Below are positions 13,312 through 26,400 of a stretch of 64,000 nucleotides of DNA, in pieces. Origin of the DNA: Opisthocomus hoazin (Eukaryota > Chordata > Aves > Opisthocomiformes > Opisthocomidae); assembly GCF_030867145.1 (NCBI RefSeq), contig NC_134433.1:12909216-12973215 (forward strand). The letters are read 5' to 3'. The translations under genes were made by a program, and so were the position numbers. The notes under the pieces were generated by a model that ran no database searches, had not been told where the DNA came from, and saw only the letters and a list, made by a program, of their open reading frames with translations. Each line of letters starts with the position of its first letter. Position 1 is the stretch's first letter.

Positions 13312-15491
13312 CTAATACACAGAAGAGATAAACTATAAAAATACACATTCTCCATGGAAGAACACTATTTGGTGTTCCTCAGCCCTCTTCAAATATTCAG
13401 GAAATGCAATTTAGTGAAGCTCCTTCTAAACAGTAGGGCAGACAAATGTTTTTAAGTATCAACTTCAAAAAACACAACAGCTAAAATCCATTGAAAAAGT
13501 TAACTTGAATCTTAAAAGACACTGTTTAAATGCATGCCTATCATTACAAACCCTTAAAGAAACTTACCACTGCTACAGTGATATTGTTCAAAGCTCTAAT
13601 TCAAATTATAAACAAAAAAAAATCCATGAGATAAATACAGTACTACATTCCACTGAACACAGATGACCACAACAGCTCCATTATTTCATTTTTGCAGTCA
13701 AATAATTCTTAAATACACACAGAATGCTTCAAATGAGCCATGAGTCTATCTGGAATTTGATCTCTACTAAAAAGCTACTGTATGACAGAAACAGTCATTG
13801 ACTGAATCCATGAGTCGTTTGAAAACTCCTCCTTCTCAGAAAAATGCATAAGAACAGTATCGCTAGCTTTTTTACAGTGCAATGCACAGGATGTCCATAA
13901 AATAACCTCATATGCTTCAACATCTTCCTATGAAGTGCCACTGAAGAGATGACAGTAGTTTCCTGTATTTTGCCAGAACTATTGAACAAGCTTCTATAAA
14001 TTTACGGGGGGGTGGGGGGTGGGGTGGGGGGGGCAGGGCAGGATTTACTTCTGCTAGAAACTGAAGTTTTGAGAACTCTAAAAGCTACTATGATTCTCAG
14101 AACTGAAACAGAGCCTTACTGGCATTTTGGTGACAAAAGATGAAGGCAATATGCAAGCCCCAAATTTCACTATCATCAAGTTATTCCTGGGAATATTCTA
14201 ACAAGATTTGAAGCTAGACCAGTATTTACATAACACTCATCACTGGTATTTGTTCAGAACCAAATACCTCAGTTATAGCCAAAATAAACTGCTAGCAGTA
14301 ATCCAGCACATAGATTTGCTCCTATTAGATATACTTACTAAGAGTCCAAGAAAAAAAAAAAAAAAGCAGTTACAAGCAATAACATTTGCTTACAACTGTA
14401 CATCAGCATACTAATACGCTAAAGAACTGAGGTGTAAGCTCTCCCCTAAACAGAAGTATATTCTTGCTAACTTACTACAATCCAGTTAATCTTCTTCTGA
14501 TCTATAGTGCGTTTTTAATTTCTAAATTTGGTTTTCAAAGTAGATCCAATATTCTCCAGGTATATAGTCAAATATATGTTCTAGTATGTCTGAAGACTTT
14601 CTTGAACCTATCAGCCTTACAGTAATATTAATGTACGTTTGAAGATTCATCAACATCCACTGTGAAGTAACCTGTTTCACTGAGATGTAAGATATTTCCA
14701 ATCTGAAACTAAATTACAACATACGATTCAGTGTAGTTGTCCACTATAGGCATCCTCAGTTAACCTACTGGACCCCAGATCCATTGCATCTATTTACACA
14801 GAGACAGGAGTGGTATACACGACTGACAAAAAGGGTATTTAGAATAAATGACATGAAGTTGTCGAGTGTCTTGCCAAAAGTAGTACACACTCTGATTTAG
14901 TCCTCTGTGCCTAGAAGTCCATTTTGTGCCACATTTCAGTGCTTTACAATTCTTACAACTCAATACCCAATTAGCTCTGTTGTTTCTTACTTGTCCAGCC
15001 ACAAAGATACCATCTGTTGAATAAGCAAGCCTAATCTAGGAAATACAACAGGTAGTATTTACACCGTAACAATTCTTGCACTTGTTACTTCTACTCAGCA
15101 AGACTAAGTTATCCAAAGTTATAAACTTTACGCACTTTCAGCCTAAATGGCATTAAAAAGCTTGCAGTGTGCACTTGGATTGTCAGAAGCTTACTTCCAG
15201 TGTTGTTGGGAGAGGTGTGGGAAAGGCGAAGCAGACTGTCACTTCCTGTCTGTGACACAAATATATTCATTAAGCCAAAGGGACTGAGGAATTACACAAC
15301 AGCTACAACGCTCAAATGCAGGAGACTGACACTGTTACAACAATGGAACATTGATTACTAAAGTCAAATACTTACGCAAAAAACTGTAAAACTCAAAAAA
15401 CCCTTTCTATTCAGAAGTTCAAATTAACTTCACAGAAAGCACACACTCTTAGAAGATTTCTGTTCATATACTTCAAAGCCAGCATCCTCAC
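13312..15491 (-). other. NCOR1 intron 3
   Basis: The notable item is a run of closely spaced guanine tracts on the plus strand at 14,006-14,033. A 15-base A-tract lies near 14,350. There is no coding signal. Confidence 0.85.
14006..14033 (+). repeat. G-tract cluster, G-quadruplex motif
   Basis: Four runs of 4 to 8 guanines are separated by single T residues, an ideal short-loop G-quadruplex sequence. The G-rich strand is opposite to NCOR1 transcription, so the pre-mRNA would carry C-runs. Confidence 0.85.
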
Positions 15492-15542
15492 CTGTCAGAG
15501 CCTGGGTGAAATTCAGAAAGCAAGGAAGGCCTGCGCCGAAGT

Positions 15543-15576
<34 letters not shown>

Positions 15577-15637
15577 AGAGCTGGGTTGCCTGACTGACTT
15601 CCAGGTGAGACGAACGATAATCGGGAACTGCAAACTC
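15492..15637 (-). CDS. NCOR1: NCOR1 exon 3: residues 37-84 plus split R85, with polyglutamine run
   Basis: The exon is 146 bp, after acceptor tttag and before donor gtgagg. It encodes EFAVPDYRSSHLEVSQATQL, a leucine, then 11 consecutive glutamines (codons at 15,542-15,574: nine CAG with two CAA interruptions), then LRRRPSLLSEFHPGSD and two bases of an arginine codon. The region lies in repression domain 1. The glutamine run is longer than I recall for mammals (7-8), but that comparison is from memory. Confidence 0.97.
15542..15574 (-). repeat. NCOR1: CAG/CAA repeat coding 11 glutamines
   Basis: Minus-strand order is five CAG, CAA, four CAG, CAA. The CAA interruptions would limit slippage, but length variation between individuals or species is plausible. 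Confidence 0.95.
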
Positions 15638-17985
15638 CTAAATGAAACACACTTCTGACGTTAACAAGAACAAAGGTGCAGAAGACAGGATCAAAAGCAT
15701 TTGGTGTCACCAAAGAATCATTTCCAAAGTTATTAAATACAGACCAAGACCAGATCACCACAGCCTTATTCCAACTCAAAAAATAAAGTTTGTAAATGGC
15801 AGTTCTAAGTTTTAAGTGAACTTTAAAGAGACTAAATATTTATGCTAAGAATTCTGCCTAGCTTACTAACAACTTCTAACAAAACACAAATGACTTTGCA
15901 GCAGAAGAATATGCTTTAAAAAAAAATCCTTTAAAATTAATTTTGCACATCCAACTACACTGGTAAACTGAGAATGCATTTCAGCAACCCCAAGGCAATT
16001 CCTTCTGTTATCACCTCAAGACATTTTTATATCAGACACTGTTAATTAGGACTCAGAGTCAGACAAGATGTACCTTCTGACTGATATAATTTATAATCAG
16101 TGAGGTACAAAACAATTTATTTGTATATATATGCCTTCAACCACTTGCTTTCAAAAGTTATGTGCAGCTGGCATTGACCGAAGAGAAGCTCTACAAGACA
16201 CGCAGTAGGTCATTACCCATAAGATTTAGTGTTTACAAATTATCTAAAAATAAATATAGAGCAAGCCAAAAAGCTCCAGTTCTTGGATTTCCTTTTACAA
16301 ACATGTGAGTAGAACAAAACATCTAAAGTATCTGTAGCAAGAGGAGAATTTCATTAAAATGAGGCAAACCTGAGCTGTTCTAAAGCCAAAAGCTAGTCCT
16401 CCACAGTCTGCCACGCCATAGAAAGCACAGGATGGCAGAATAAACGCTCAGCAGAAATGACCAAGTGGAAGATTCTTAGAAATCCATTCCTCCAATTCTC
16501 GCTAGCGGAACACAGCTAGTTGGAAGCATTAGTGCAGCTGCTCCAGAAAAAAAACAGAGCGTAACACAAGTTTTTACACTTCAGATTCACATTCTACACC
16601 TTGCACACAGACTTTGTCAAGAACTACATCTAGTTTACAGATAATCTAGCCCAATACTCCTTACATAGAAGAAGGAAAGATGACTACGGGTTCACTAGTT
16701 ACGCTCCTGGGCTTAATATGAGATTAATTCCCCATAAAAATTTAGTACCCACAAATGCCCCAAGAGCCCAGTCTCTCAAAGGATTTGTTAGGCCCAGAAC
16801 ATTGCATTCATCTTAAATGTATATTAACTGTAGACAGGTCATTTGCAAATTCTTGGAAAACTATTGCTAGCAATACATATGAACTCAGACACACTTAGTT
16901 GGTCAAATTTAGTATGACAACTAAACACTAAGAAATTAATGTAAAACTGCAACAAAAGTTGATGAACACAATCCCTAGTGAATTTATTCAAACTACAGGA
17001 AACCAATGATAAGCCCAGGAATTTTATATTCATTCATTCATTCATTACAGTTTTCTGTAAAAAAAAAAGTAAAAAAGCAGTTACATATATAAACTTGAAG
17101 CAAAATGCAGAATGCTTTCAGAGAAGAAAAAAAAAAAAAGGGAAGGGAAGGGAAAACAAAGCAAACCATCCCACAACTAAAGCAACACTGGCAGCAGTTC
17201 TTAGCAGGCAAAACATTTCCTTTGCCACTTCAAGCGTTTATTTACATTTGATTTTTTAACATTAAAAAAGTAGAGGAAGTAAGAATCAAAAACACTCAAC
17301 CTACTGAGGAGACAAGATTCTCAATGGACAGTGTTTAAGACAGGTCTATTTCCAAAGAAGAGTTTTGCAAGTTTGAGCAGACTTACAAATGCTAAATAAT
17401 AAGAAATATTGACAAGCTGACAAGTGGTAGGGTTTTATTTAGGAAACTTTCACAGTTTTATAGAGCATTTTTTAATACTAGTCTACCTACCATGAAAGAA
17501 GAAGTAAAAAAGGAATAAAAAAAACAAAACCAAAAACCAGCAAAAGCTTCAAAAAGTCAAAACTGCAGTCAGTGGTAGTCAGGGATTTTAATATTTCAGC
17601 TACAGCATCGCAGGAAGGCATAATTCAACAGGCAATTATGTCCTTTCAAGTTAATACTTCAGAAGCAACCAAGAAGCAGCACATGGCTACAGATGATCGT
17701 TCCCAGAACTTACACCATAGTCAGACCCTCATTCAAAGAGCCAAGCTACTTGAATAAGTAGACCCATCAGCATTAATGCAAGAGCCAAACTCCAAAGTCA
17801 CAAGCAACATCGTCACACAGACTTCTCCATCAGTTTTAACTGGGCATATTTGTCTGCAACTCGACTGTTTCCAAATGTGAATGACTTTGTAATGCATTGG
17901 TTTACAAAACAAAATAAAATCCCATTTGGCACAGCAAACACCCAAATTATACTCTTGCTAAATTTGTAACCCTCTGTCCCCTTAC
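15638..17985 (-). other. NCOR1 intron 2
   Basis: The intron contains a (CATT)4 microsatellite at 17,031-17,046 and an A-tract followed by GGGAA repeats at 17,127-17,155. No exon or known element was recognised. Confidence 0.85.
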
Positions 17986-18163
17986 CTGTTGGTGCCGGGT
18001 GCTAGGGAAGGTGTACTGGACAGAGTGAGCAGGGTAACGACTCTGTTCTGTGCTGAATGCTCCTTGGTTAGGAGGGTAGCCTGAACTTGACATTATCAGA
18101 GAAGAAGTCTTCACAAAGCTGTGAGATCAAGACCAGCAAGCAATCATGTTTCTAGGAAACCGC
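17986..18163 (-). CDS. NCOR1: NCOR1 exon 2: end of 5' UTR and residues 1-36
   Basis: The acceptor cctttag precedes 18,163 and the donor gtaag follows 17,986. The ATG at 18,093 has A at -3 and T at +4, a moderate initiation context. The 36 codons (MSSSGYPPNQ... to ...STRHQQ) match the NCOR1 N-terminus and end in phase 0. The 70 nt of 5' UTR in this exon include another ATG (18,147), in frame with the exon 1 ATG and stopping at 18,127, so the main start is not the first AUG of the spliced message. Confidence 0.97.
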
Positions 18164-20324
18164 CTAAAGGAAAAAAGATCACTGATAAGCACTGAAGTAC
18201 CAGATGTACTCACAATACATTACAGCCATAGTCACCTAAGCAAAACAACCATTACCAGTAAAAGCTTTTTCCTGATGTTTTTATTTAATAGGTTACTCTA
18301 GTCTGAAATATGTTAACGGGTCTTAAATGGGCTCAAAATGAGACATGTCAGCATTGTCCACACAAAGATTTGAGGATTATATTGTCAGAATACATCATTT
18401 TACCAGTTACCAGTTGAATTAGGAGGATTTTAAAAGAAAAGTAGGTCACTTTAAATAGATGTTAAGGAGGTTATAACAGTCTATAGATGAAGTCTTTATT
18501 TACAGTAAATTTCTTTAGCCCAACGTGAAGTTCACTTTCATTTCTTCTACAGAGTTTTTGATTCTATGAACTGTCTCTTACTTTCAGGTTCAGGTAGTCT
18601 TAGGGTTGCTTGAGTCCATGCCACCTGCAGTTCATTAAACCACAGTGTATTACTCAGGCCCTAAAATACTATTACCATCTAACAGCAGCTTGACAAAAGT
18701 AGTTAGTAAAAGAGGCAGTCACAAAGGAAAAAAACGCCGTTTCAATTGACAGGATAGTTTGTCTCCTATGGGATGCCAGAAGCTTCATATACTATGAAGC
18801 CTTAAAACAACCCTGCTTAGCTGACATTCGATGACCGCTTTGCCTCTGTTGTATTCTCCAGCTACAGATTAACAGTGAACACTGAAATCCACACTGATCT
18901 GGGGAAGATTTTAAATACTCAGAAAATCCAGACAAGTTCATTAACAAAGTCTGAGCATCTACAAAGCTGTGTATCATTTCAGCTGCTAAAGATTAGAAGA
19001 CATTGATTAAACACCACGGTCTGACCAAAAAAGCAGGACATACGTTTTCTTAAACACAAGATATTTCTCTCTGACAGCTGAAAAGATGTAATCCATGGAG
19101 CATACGTATCAAATACAGAATTCTATCAGACCTGTAGCAAGTTCTCAACCCCTGGTCCAGAGCCTAGCTGACATATCAGACCTTCAAATAAAGTAACTGT
19201 TGATCCCTGCCTAGATAGCTTCATTTCAAAGCACATTAATCTGCAGCCTTTCACAAACATCACATGTAAAGTTATACTTCTGAACTGCATTTTCCATTAA
19301 CAGTCAATAGACAAAATCAGCTCAGGAAAGGACCAGACACAGCAAGCTACACAAACAGACCTTAAAGTTTACCTGACTTATTTTATCTTTCCTGTTCTGG
19401 TTGGGGTTTTTTCCCCACCCCTCCATCAAACAAAGCAAGCTTTACATGTTGGACTACCAGAATAGTGAGACAAATTTAGATTTAACTCATAAACCTGATT
19501 TTCAGATATGAAAAAAGAAAAACCTACAGTTTCTTCATCAAAGCAATATTATAGATCACTAGTTGTGTTCTTTATAGTACCTATATATCTACTACAGTAC
19601 CTATAATTCATATCCAAGTGACAAGTTCTAACACAGAATTCTTCACCATTAATACGTATTATGCTTCATCATTCATACTGCACTCATTAGAGTACATCTT
19701 TACCAACTATGTGATGGTCTAATAGGTCTGAGTCATATGTACTCCATTTAATCAAGAAAAAACGTCAGAAAGCAAGCAGTTTTAGCTAATAGACATTGTG
19801 ATACTTAGTTGCAAGCTATAGTACCTGAACACTCAAATATATTCCTACCTCCAAGCTACAGCAGAAAAACCTTTGCTTTTTCTCTCTCAACTTCAGTGAA
19901 AGTCCATGGAAAACTATGGCATAAAGCTGACTGTTAGCTCAACCAAACGTTTACTGATGTGAAACTACTCCCATCACAGGCTGGTGAACATCTATTATTA
20001 AATGAACAACTGGCTGCATGGTATAAGGATGCTCAAACAATTTAAGGTTACAAAAGTACAAATTTTAGTTTGATGAATTGCTGATGCCCTAACTTGTGCT
20101 ACGTCACCAGCCGTGTATCTTCATATGCAGTCCTCATGAATATGCGGAAGATGACTAACTGGATTTTTATACATACGGACATCTGCTACACCTTAAAAAC
20201 TTTTGTGAGGAATAAAGACAGTAATACTTGATGTGATCACAGCTCTTTTAGCCCAATATGCTGTGACTGACAATGGCCAGCAGCAGGCATTTAGGAAGCA
20301 CCTATCAGTGCCTTACCAACAAAC

Positions 20325-20830
20325 TCTCCAACCTTCTAGGGGCTCCCAGACACCCTCCTCGTGGCTCAGCAATTCCTTGAGTCAGAGCCCTTCTGTTTAA
20401 GATTTCTTAATGGCCTTCTCTTCCATCGGTTTGTCCAGCTGTTTTCTGAACTAGTATAAACTCTCAGCATTCACAACTGGTTGTTACAAGAACTTCTGCA
20501 GTTTAGTGGCACTTTGCATGAGAAACCACTAGCTCTTGTTTGCTCTGGACCCACTACCTTCCTTTAACATTTCTAGTTCTGGCATTGGAACAGACCAAAC
20601 ATCTATTTCCAATTTTTGTTTTTTTTTTCCTCCTGTTGCACATGTGATTCTGTAGACGTCTATCATATACCTTCAGCTGCACCTTTCCATGCTGAAGAAT
20701 CCTAATCTTCTTGGCTGTTCCTTGTCAACCACTTCCAAAACTTCTCTAGTTCCGTGATACCCATTCTGAGGCCAGGGAGCCAGAAATGCACACCGGATTC
20801 TGGGAAAGTATCCATAAATACTCCTCCTGT
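20325..20830 (-). mobile_element. Old CR1-type LINE fragment (3' region)
   Basis: The plus strand follows, with many differences, the antisense of the CR1 3' region: a 'gtttgtccagctg' segment, then 'tctgtagacgtctatcat', 'gctgaagaatccta', and 'ccagaaatgcacac' in the expected order. The degree of divergence indicates an old, inactive copy. CR1 is the dominant LINE of birds and other sauropsids. Ends are approximate because no target duplication is visible. Confidence 0.75.
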
Positions 20831-23234
20831 TCTTGCTCCCTTCCCTGACATGCTGACCACAGTCAGGCAGATCTGCAGAATTTGGGGATGCAGAGGGGAT
20901 CAGGGGAACAACCACTTGAAAGATCACACATGCGCAAAGGCCAGCTACTGCATGATTCCAGGCCCTTTCTTTTTTCTCTGTGTCAAGATACATCTTCTCT
21001 TTATTTTCTCAATATTCAGTCAAACCAACAAGTCGATCATTAACCCAGGTGCTGAAAGTTCAATCCACACTCACTTTGTATGAAGCTATAAAGGCTATTT
21101 TTCCATTCACAAGAACTGTAGTTTACCGATTGTCACGTTTGTGTTGGGTCTGTTGGTCTTGAAACCTTCAATTGATATAAGAACCTTTCACAACCACCAG
21201 CAACAGTAGGTCCTGGCCACCTCTCCCGATTCTGTGCTAGATGTGGAAAGATGAGGGAGAGAAGGCGGGCACAGCACACAAGCATGAACATCCTTCATCC
21301 ATCCAGCAATGTCAACTTAAACACCGTATCTCACAAACTACAAGTTTTACATAATACATATTAAAACATTCAGTCTAACGGCCTTCCTACTGAGAACTGC
21401 AAGTACGATCATGTTTGTAGCACCACAATATTCAAAAAAAGTGAAACAAAGAAAAGCTGCCAACAGAGGAAGGCAACAGAAACAGTATTAGAGGTTATGA
21501 CTGTGTTCAATAAGAGAAGTGGGAAGAGAGGGAAAAAAAAGAAAAAATGAAGTTATCAATGGTGGGGGTACATTCTTCTTCCTCCCTGAGGGAACTGACA
21601 CAACAGCAGGAAGAGATAAGGGCGGTAACAGTAAAGGAAAATACACAGTTGCATGGCAATTACAAGGTGGGGAGGGAACTAAAGGATGGGGATTCTGCGT
21701 AGGATCTCATTTCTTTCAAGACAAAATCAACACTGTAGTACAACACCACACACAATGACACTGAAGTACAATACTCCCTCCCTCCAACCCTCCTTTTCTT
21801 GCTACATTTACATGAGCCTGCACGCTCTCCTAATTTGACCTCTGTACATGCCCTGCAGACCCCATCTTACCTTCCAGTCTCCCATAGTATGAGTTTGTTT
21901 ATGCTCTCTGCCATAGTGGAGAGGGGGAGTTGTGCCAATATTCGCCTACAGAATTACCACCAATGTTCTGCTCACCTTTCCCTGTTTTACTGCTTTAATT
22001 CTGCAACTGTGGATGTAAGTACTTGACTTCAGCTCTTCTTTCTCTGCAGGCAACCTGATGACCTTTAATCTAAATGCATCTGCCTCTCTCTCTTCAGCAT
22101 CTGTTTGCACGTATCCAGCAGACACACGATTATTCTTCATCAATCTATTTCTTGGTCAGTGAGGGCAATGCCTGCTTCCTGCTGTAACCTCTCCAAGTTC
22201 CATACATTCAGATTATGTTTAAATACAGCAGGTTTTTTTGCATAAAATTTTAACTGTGTGTGTAGACTGTAAATGATCACATCCGGGCTTTCCTCGCTGC
22301 TGTATCCTTGCATTAGTCACGACGAACTTAGTCTAGCTCCACTCAAATCCAGTCAGAATCCTCCTTTAAAGCGCCTCGCTATTAACTCTCTCTGCCTCTC
22401 CATCCCTGCCACTGGTTCCCTCCTCTCTGCCGGAACGGAGGCTGCTCATCTTCATTTTCAGCACCCTTGACAAAGTACGACAGAAGAAATCAACTTCCAA
22501 CTCTGCTCAGTCAATGACAGCAAGATTCTATTTTCAGACAAGTATTTTCATACCTTTTGATGTTTATTCTGCTAATTTCAGAGGTTTCTGACATAAACAT
22601 TTATAATAACTGCTACAGACTTTAGATTCCTGCCTTAAACGTCTCACAAAGACAAAGTCAGGTTGCGAATACTTTCATACAGCTGCCAACCAGGATGTCA
22701 AACTGTCTGTCTCGCTGAATACTGACAGCTAGAAGGGGCAGAAAGAAATATTTATTGTTTTTTCCTTTAGAATCCAGTCCATTCTGCTGTAGTGTCCCAC
22801 TTCACTGACATTCCCAGGCTCTGTGGTAAAACATTAGGGATAGGGAAACCCAGTAGTGTCAAATGGATAATATTAAAAAAAATTACAGAAGAAGTAGGAG
22901 CAAAGAGTCAAAAAAGAAACTGTTAAGTAAGTTTCAGGAACTGTAAATAGATACTCAGCCCTGTGTTAATTTGAGCTTCTTGGGCAAGGAAATAATTTAA
23001 CAATGTTTACTTCTAAAGGTATGACAATGTTTTACTCTTTGGCTAGCTCAAGCTACTGAACAGATTCAGTTCAGACTTCCTCTAAAAAGCTACTGTTCAC
23101 ACATTTGTCATATGCGGAGAATTTTGACTACGTTACAAATCATTTAGAACTGGATATTATAACAGCAACAGCCATAGCATAATTCCAGATTTGGCTTCTA
23201 TGAGGCAGTACTAATTTGAACAATCTCTCTTGAT

Positions 23235-23400
23235 CTCCAGATCTCAAGATGCTTCAGAAAGAAGCAGAAGTACACATTATCTTCACTATACACACGGGAA
23301 AATGAGTCACAGAAGGGTTAAGAAATCGATCAAAGACTCCCCAGGAAATAGCCACTGACTGAATCAGAAATAAGGCTCAAGTCTTGCAGCACTTTAAGCA
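23235..23400 (-). mobile_element. MIR-like (CORE-SINE) relic, antisense orientation
   Basis: The plus strand matches the antisense of the MIR core in order: 'acacgggaaaatgag', 'tcacagaagggttaag', a region like the 'cccaaggtcac' box in degenerate form, then 'aggctcaagtcttg'. Mutations are many, as expected for a copy from early amniote history. The identification is by eye. Confidence 0.6.
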
Positions 23401-26400
23401 GGCAAAAGCTAGCACTGCCCAAGAAAAGCTGTTCTTCACTGGGGAAAATACAACAGGTTAAAAACTGTGACTATTTTTAGCAGGCCTGTTCCCCAAAACC
23501 GGTCAACGCACGGCCACACAAATGTTTACACCAGCAGAAGGGAGGAGGTCAAGAGGCCAGCTGGTGGGACCAGGGCCCCGCGCACCGGAATAGCCCATCT
23601 CCTGCTCTCACACCCAGCTTCACGGATAAAAGACTGGTCTCATGGGTAGATTCAGTTTTTCTTCACGTACACAAAATAAGCTAACACTTCCGCATTTAGA
23701 GAAATTTTCATGCCATCTTCAAGTATTTAACCAACATTTGATAATTAAATTTCACATCCTTCTGGGAATTTTCCTCATCTTGTTTTTGAGCAAACTAAGG
23801 GTGATATAAAGAGTGCAGAGAATTAGATTACAGTCATACAAGGCTTAAACCGAGTTGAGGGATTTTGTTTTTACAACAGCAGCCCTAGTAAATTGAGCTC
23901 TGATGTAACTAACCTGTGGCAGAACAAGGAAGGCTCTGCCTTACGCAGGGGATCTACTGTGAATCACAAAATTAATTCAGGGATATTTATTCAAAGTTTA
24001 CTCTGGTGAGAAAATGAAGAGTGAAGGGACTGTTTCAGCAGTGGTTAGGAAGGCTTCATCCAAAGCATGATAACAATACTCGTGAATAATTCTTTCTGTG
24101 ATTTCACTTTATAAAAAGGTAATGAAACAATCTCATGGAGAAAAAAACCAAAACAAACAGGCCATATTTAAGGACCAACCTATTAAATTACAATAACTAG
24201 TTTTCATGAATTACAGACTTGTGTCCATACCTTCAAAACATAATGCTCCAACTCACATACAGTAACACAAAATTGCAAGTGGAGAGTCACATAAGTAAAA
24301 CCCTTCAAGTATATGCGGAAAACAAATCTTCCTAGTAGTATTTGTATTTTGTCAGATAATCGTGAATCTGTTCAAGCACTCAAGCAAAAACATCAAATTT
24401 GCATCTTGGGGATACGCCACACAAGAAAATACTAACATGTACATTTCCAACACATTTCTAAAAATAGTTTAATGGGTCCAACCTCCATGTAAAAAGATAT
24501 TTGTTCAAACTAATAGACACAGTAAAAGGCTAAGTATTACTTACCATCTAAAACTCCAATACTCGGAACGTTAACGGTACTGTTACAAGCCAGGACTGAC
24601 TTAGCAGTCTAGAAGTCTTAACTAAAAAAGCCCTAGACACTTCAAGAGCAGTTATCGGTCCTTCAGTCACTGCCTTAATGTCCAATTATCACCACAGTCA
24701 TGCGACAGTTATTCAGAAAAACAACAATGAAAAAAATCCAGTGACAAAGAAAAAAGTTTGGGTTCAAACTGATCTATGATAACCTTCAAATTTGATTATA
24801 CAAAGTTCTGCTAAGTATTGTGGAATGGGATGGGACGGTAAGTGAGAAAATTAGCTGACGGACCATCAGATAGGACAATCCTAAAAGGTACAGGATTTTC
24901 ATTCAAGAACCTACCAGAAGGTTGATGTCTGATCAGATTTACAATAATTCTGTGCTTTAAAACAAGGACTGAAGGAAGCATATTCCAACTACAATACCCA
25001 AGCTTACAGGTGTGCTTATAAGTATGAAAATCTGCTGGGCATACTCCCCAAAAGATGAAAGGTTCTTTGCATGCTACAAGCAAAAAATGTTAATAGGTCA
25101 ACATTGAAATTAAAGACAATTTAAGTAACGGTTATTTAAACACGTTCCAGAATACTGTGCTTCTCATTTTTGCAAAACACAGACATCATCCTCAAAGCTC
25201 AGGACCTCTTCCACATTTTCTTTAATCTTTTTCCACTCAGTTTATGTTGCAGAATACTCTGAAGCTCCTAGTGAAAGCATATGGCCATATGCTATTAGAA
25301 TGACTAGAAACAATTAACATATTTTCTCCAACTTGAGAACAACTAACTGCTGAATTTTCCATGACAATTCCGCTTGTGCAAATGCCATTTCCTTTTCTGT
25401 GACAGACATTAAAAATATACCATAAAATCCTGAGAACTTTAATCTCACATAGTTGCACCCTGTCTACTCACAAAGTTATTGACGTAAAAATTGCTATTTC
25501 TAGCCCCGCTAGAAATACAGTAAAAAAATTAACATCTATAAGGGTGCGTTTTACTAGTAACACTAATTAACATTCTCTCCATTAATTAACATTATATGAA
25601 TCAAGCCATAAAAACAGCAATATGGGGGCATTTGAAAAAAGATGCCCAGAAAAGCCGAACATTTGAATTTGTCCCTTCTCACACCATGAAATTTCCATTT
25701 GTGTACAACGTTGACTTTTTCCTGAATGTCCGAAGCATTAACTCACGATTATGCTATACAGTGTCTGACTCGTATTCTATATGACATGGTAGCATGGTAT
25801 ACTTTAATTCAGCCAATTAGAGAAGTGACAGAAGTCAAGGAGCACTACAGCCATCAATTCAAGATGTCACATTTACTCTATACTAGCAAGAATCTTCCAT
25901 CTGCATCAGGCTGGATAAAAAATTAAAATAGGAATTTATACTCCAAACTTTAATAGAAAAAGATTTTCCATTAACAGACTACCAGCTCCTTAAAGTACGT
26001 AAATTGTAGCTTTTGGACCATTAAATATCAAGCAAGTATTAAAAGAGTACTTCAAAATTATTTTTACTGCCATTTCAAAAGGTAAATATCGGTTGCTCAC
26101 TTCCATATGCAATTTACAACCAAACTGTTGCCACATCTCAGGATCACATTGTTATACTTCATCTTGAAATAACAGTTTCTCTCTCTCCTGCTAGGAAACT
26201 ACAAATACAAACAGAATTTGTGCTCTACCGAAATGGGGTCGATCAAATTCAGCTGACAAGATACTCTTCTCCAGGAAATTCTATTTTAACCTCTCCTGTA
26301 ATTTACGAGCTTAAAGAAAAGTTCCTAATGCACGATATCAAGATCCAGGCTATACAGAACTTTGCTGTATTATACGGGGGATCATAACAGGAAAAACTAA

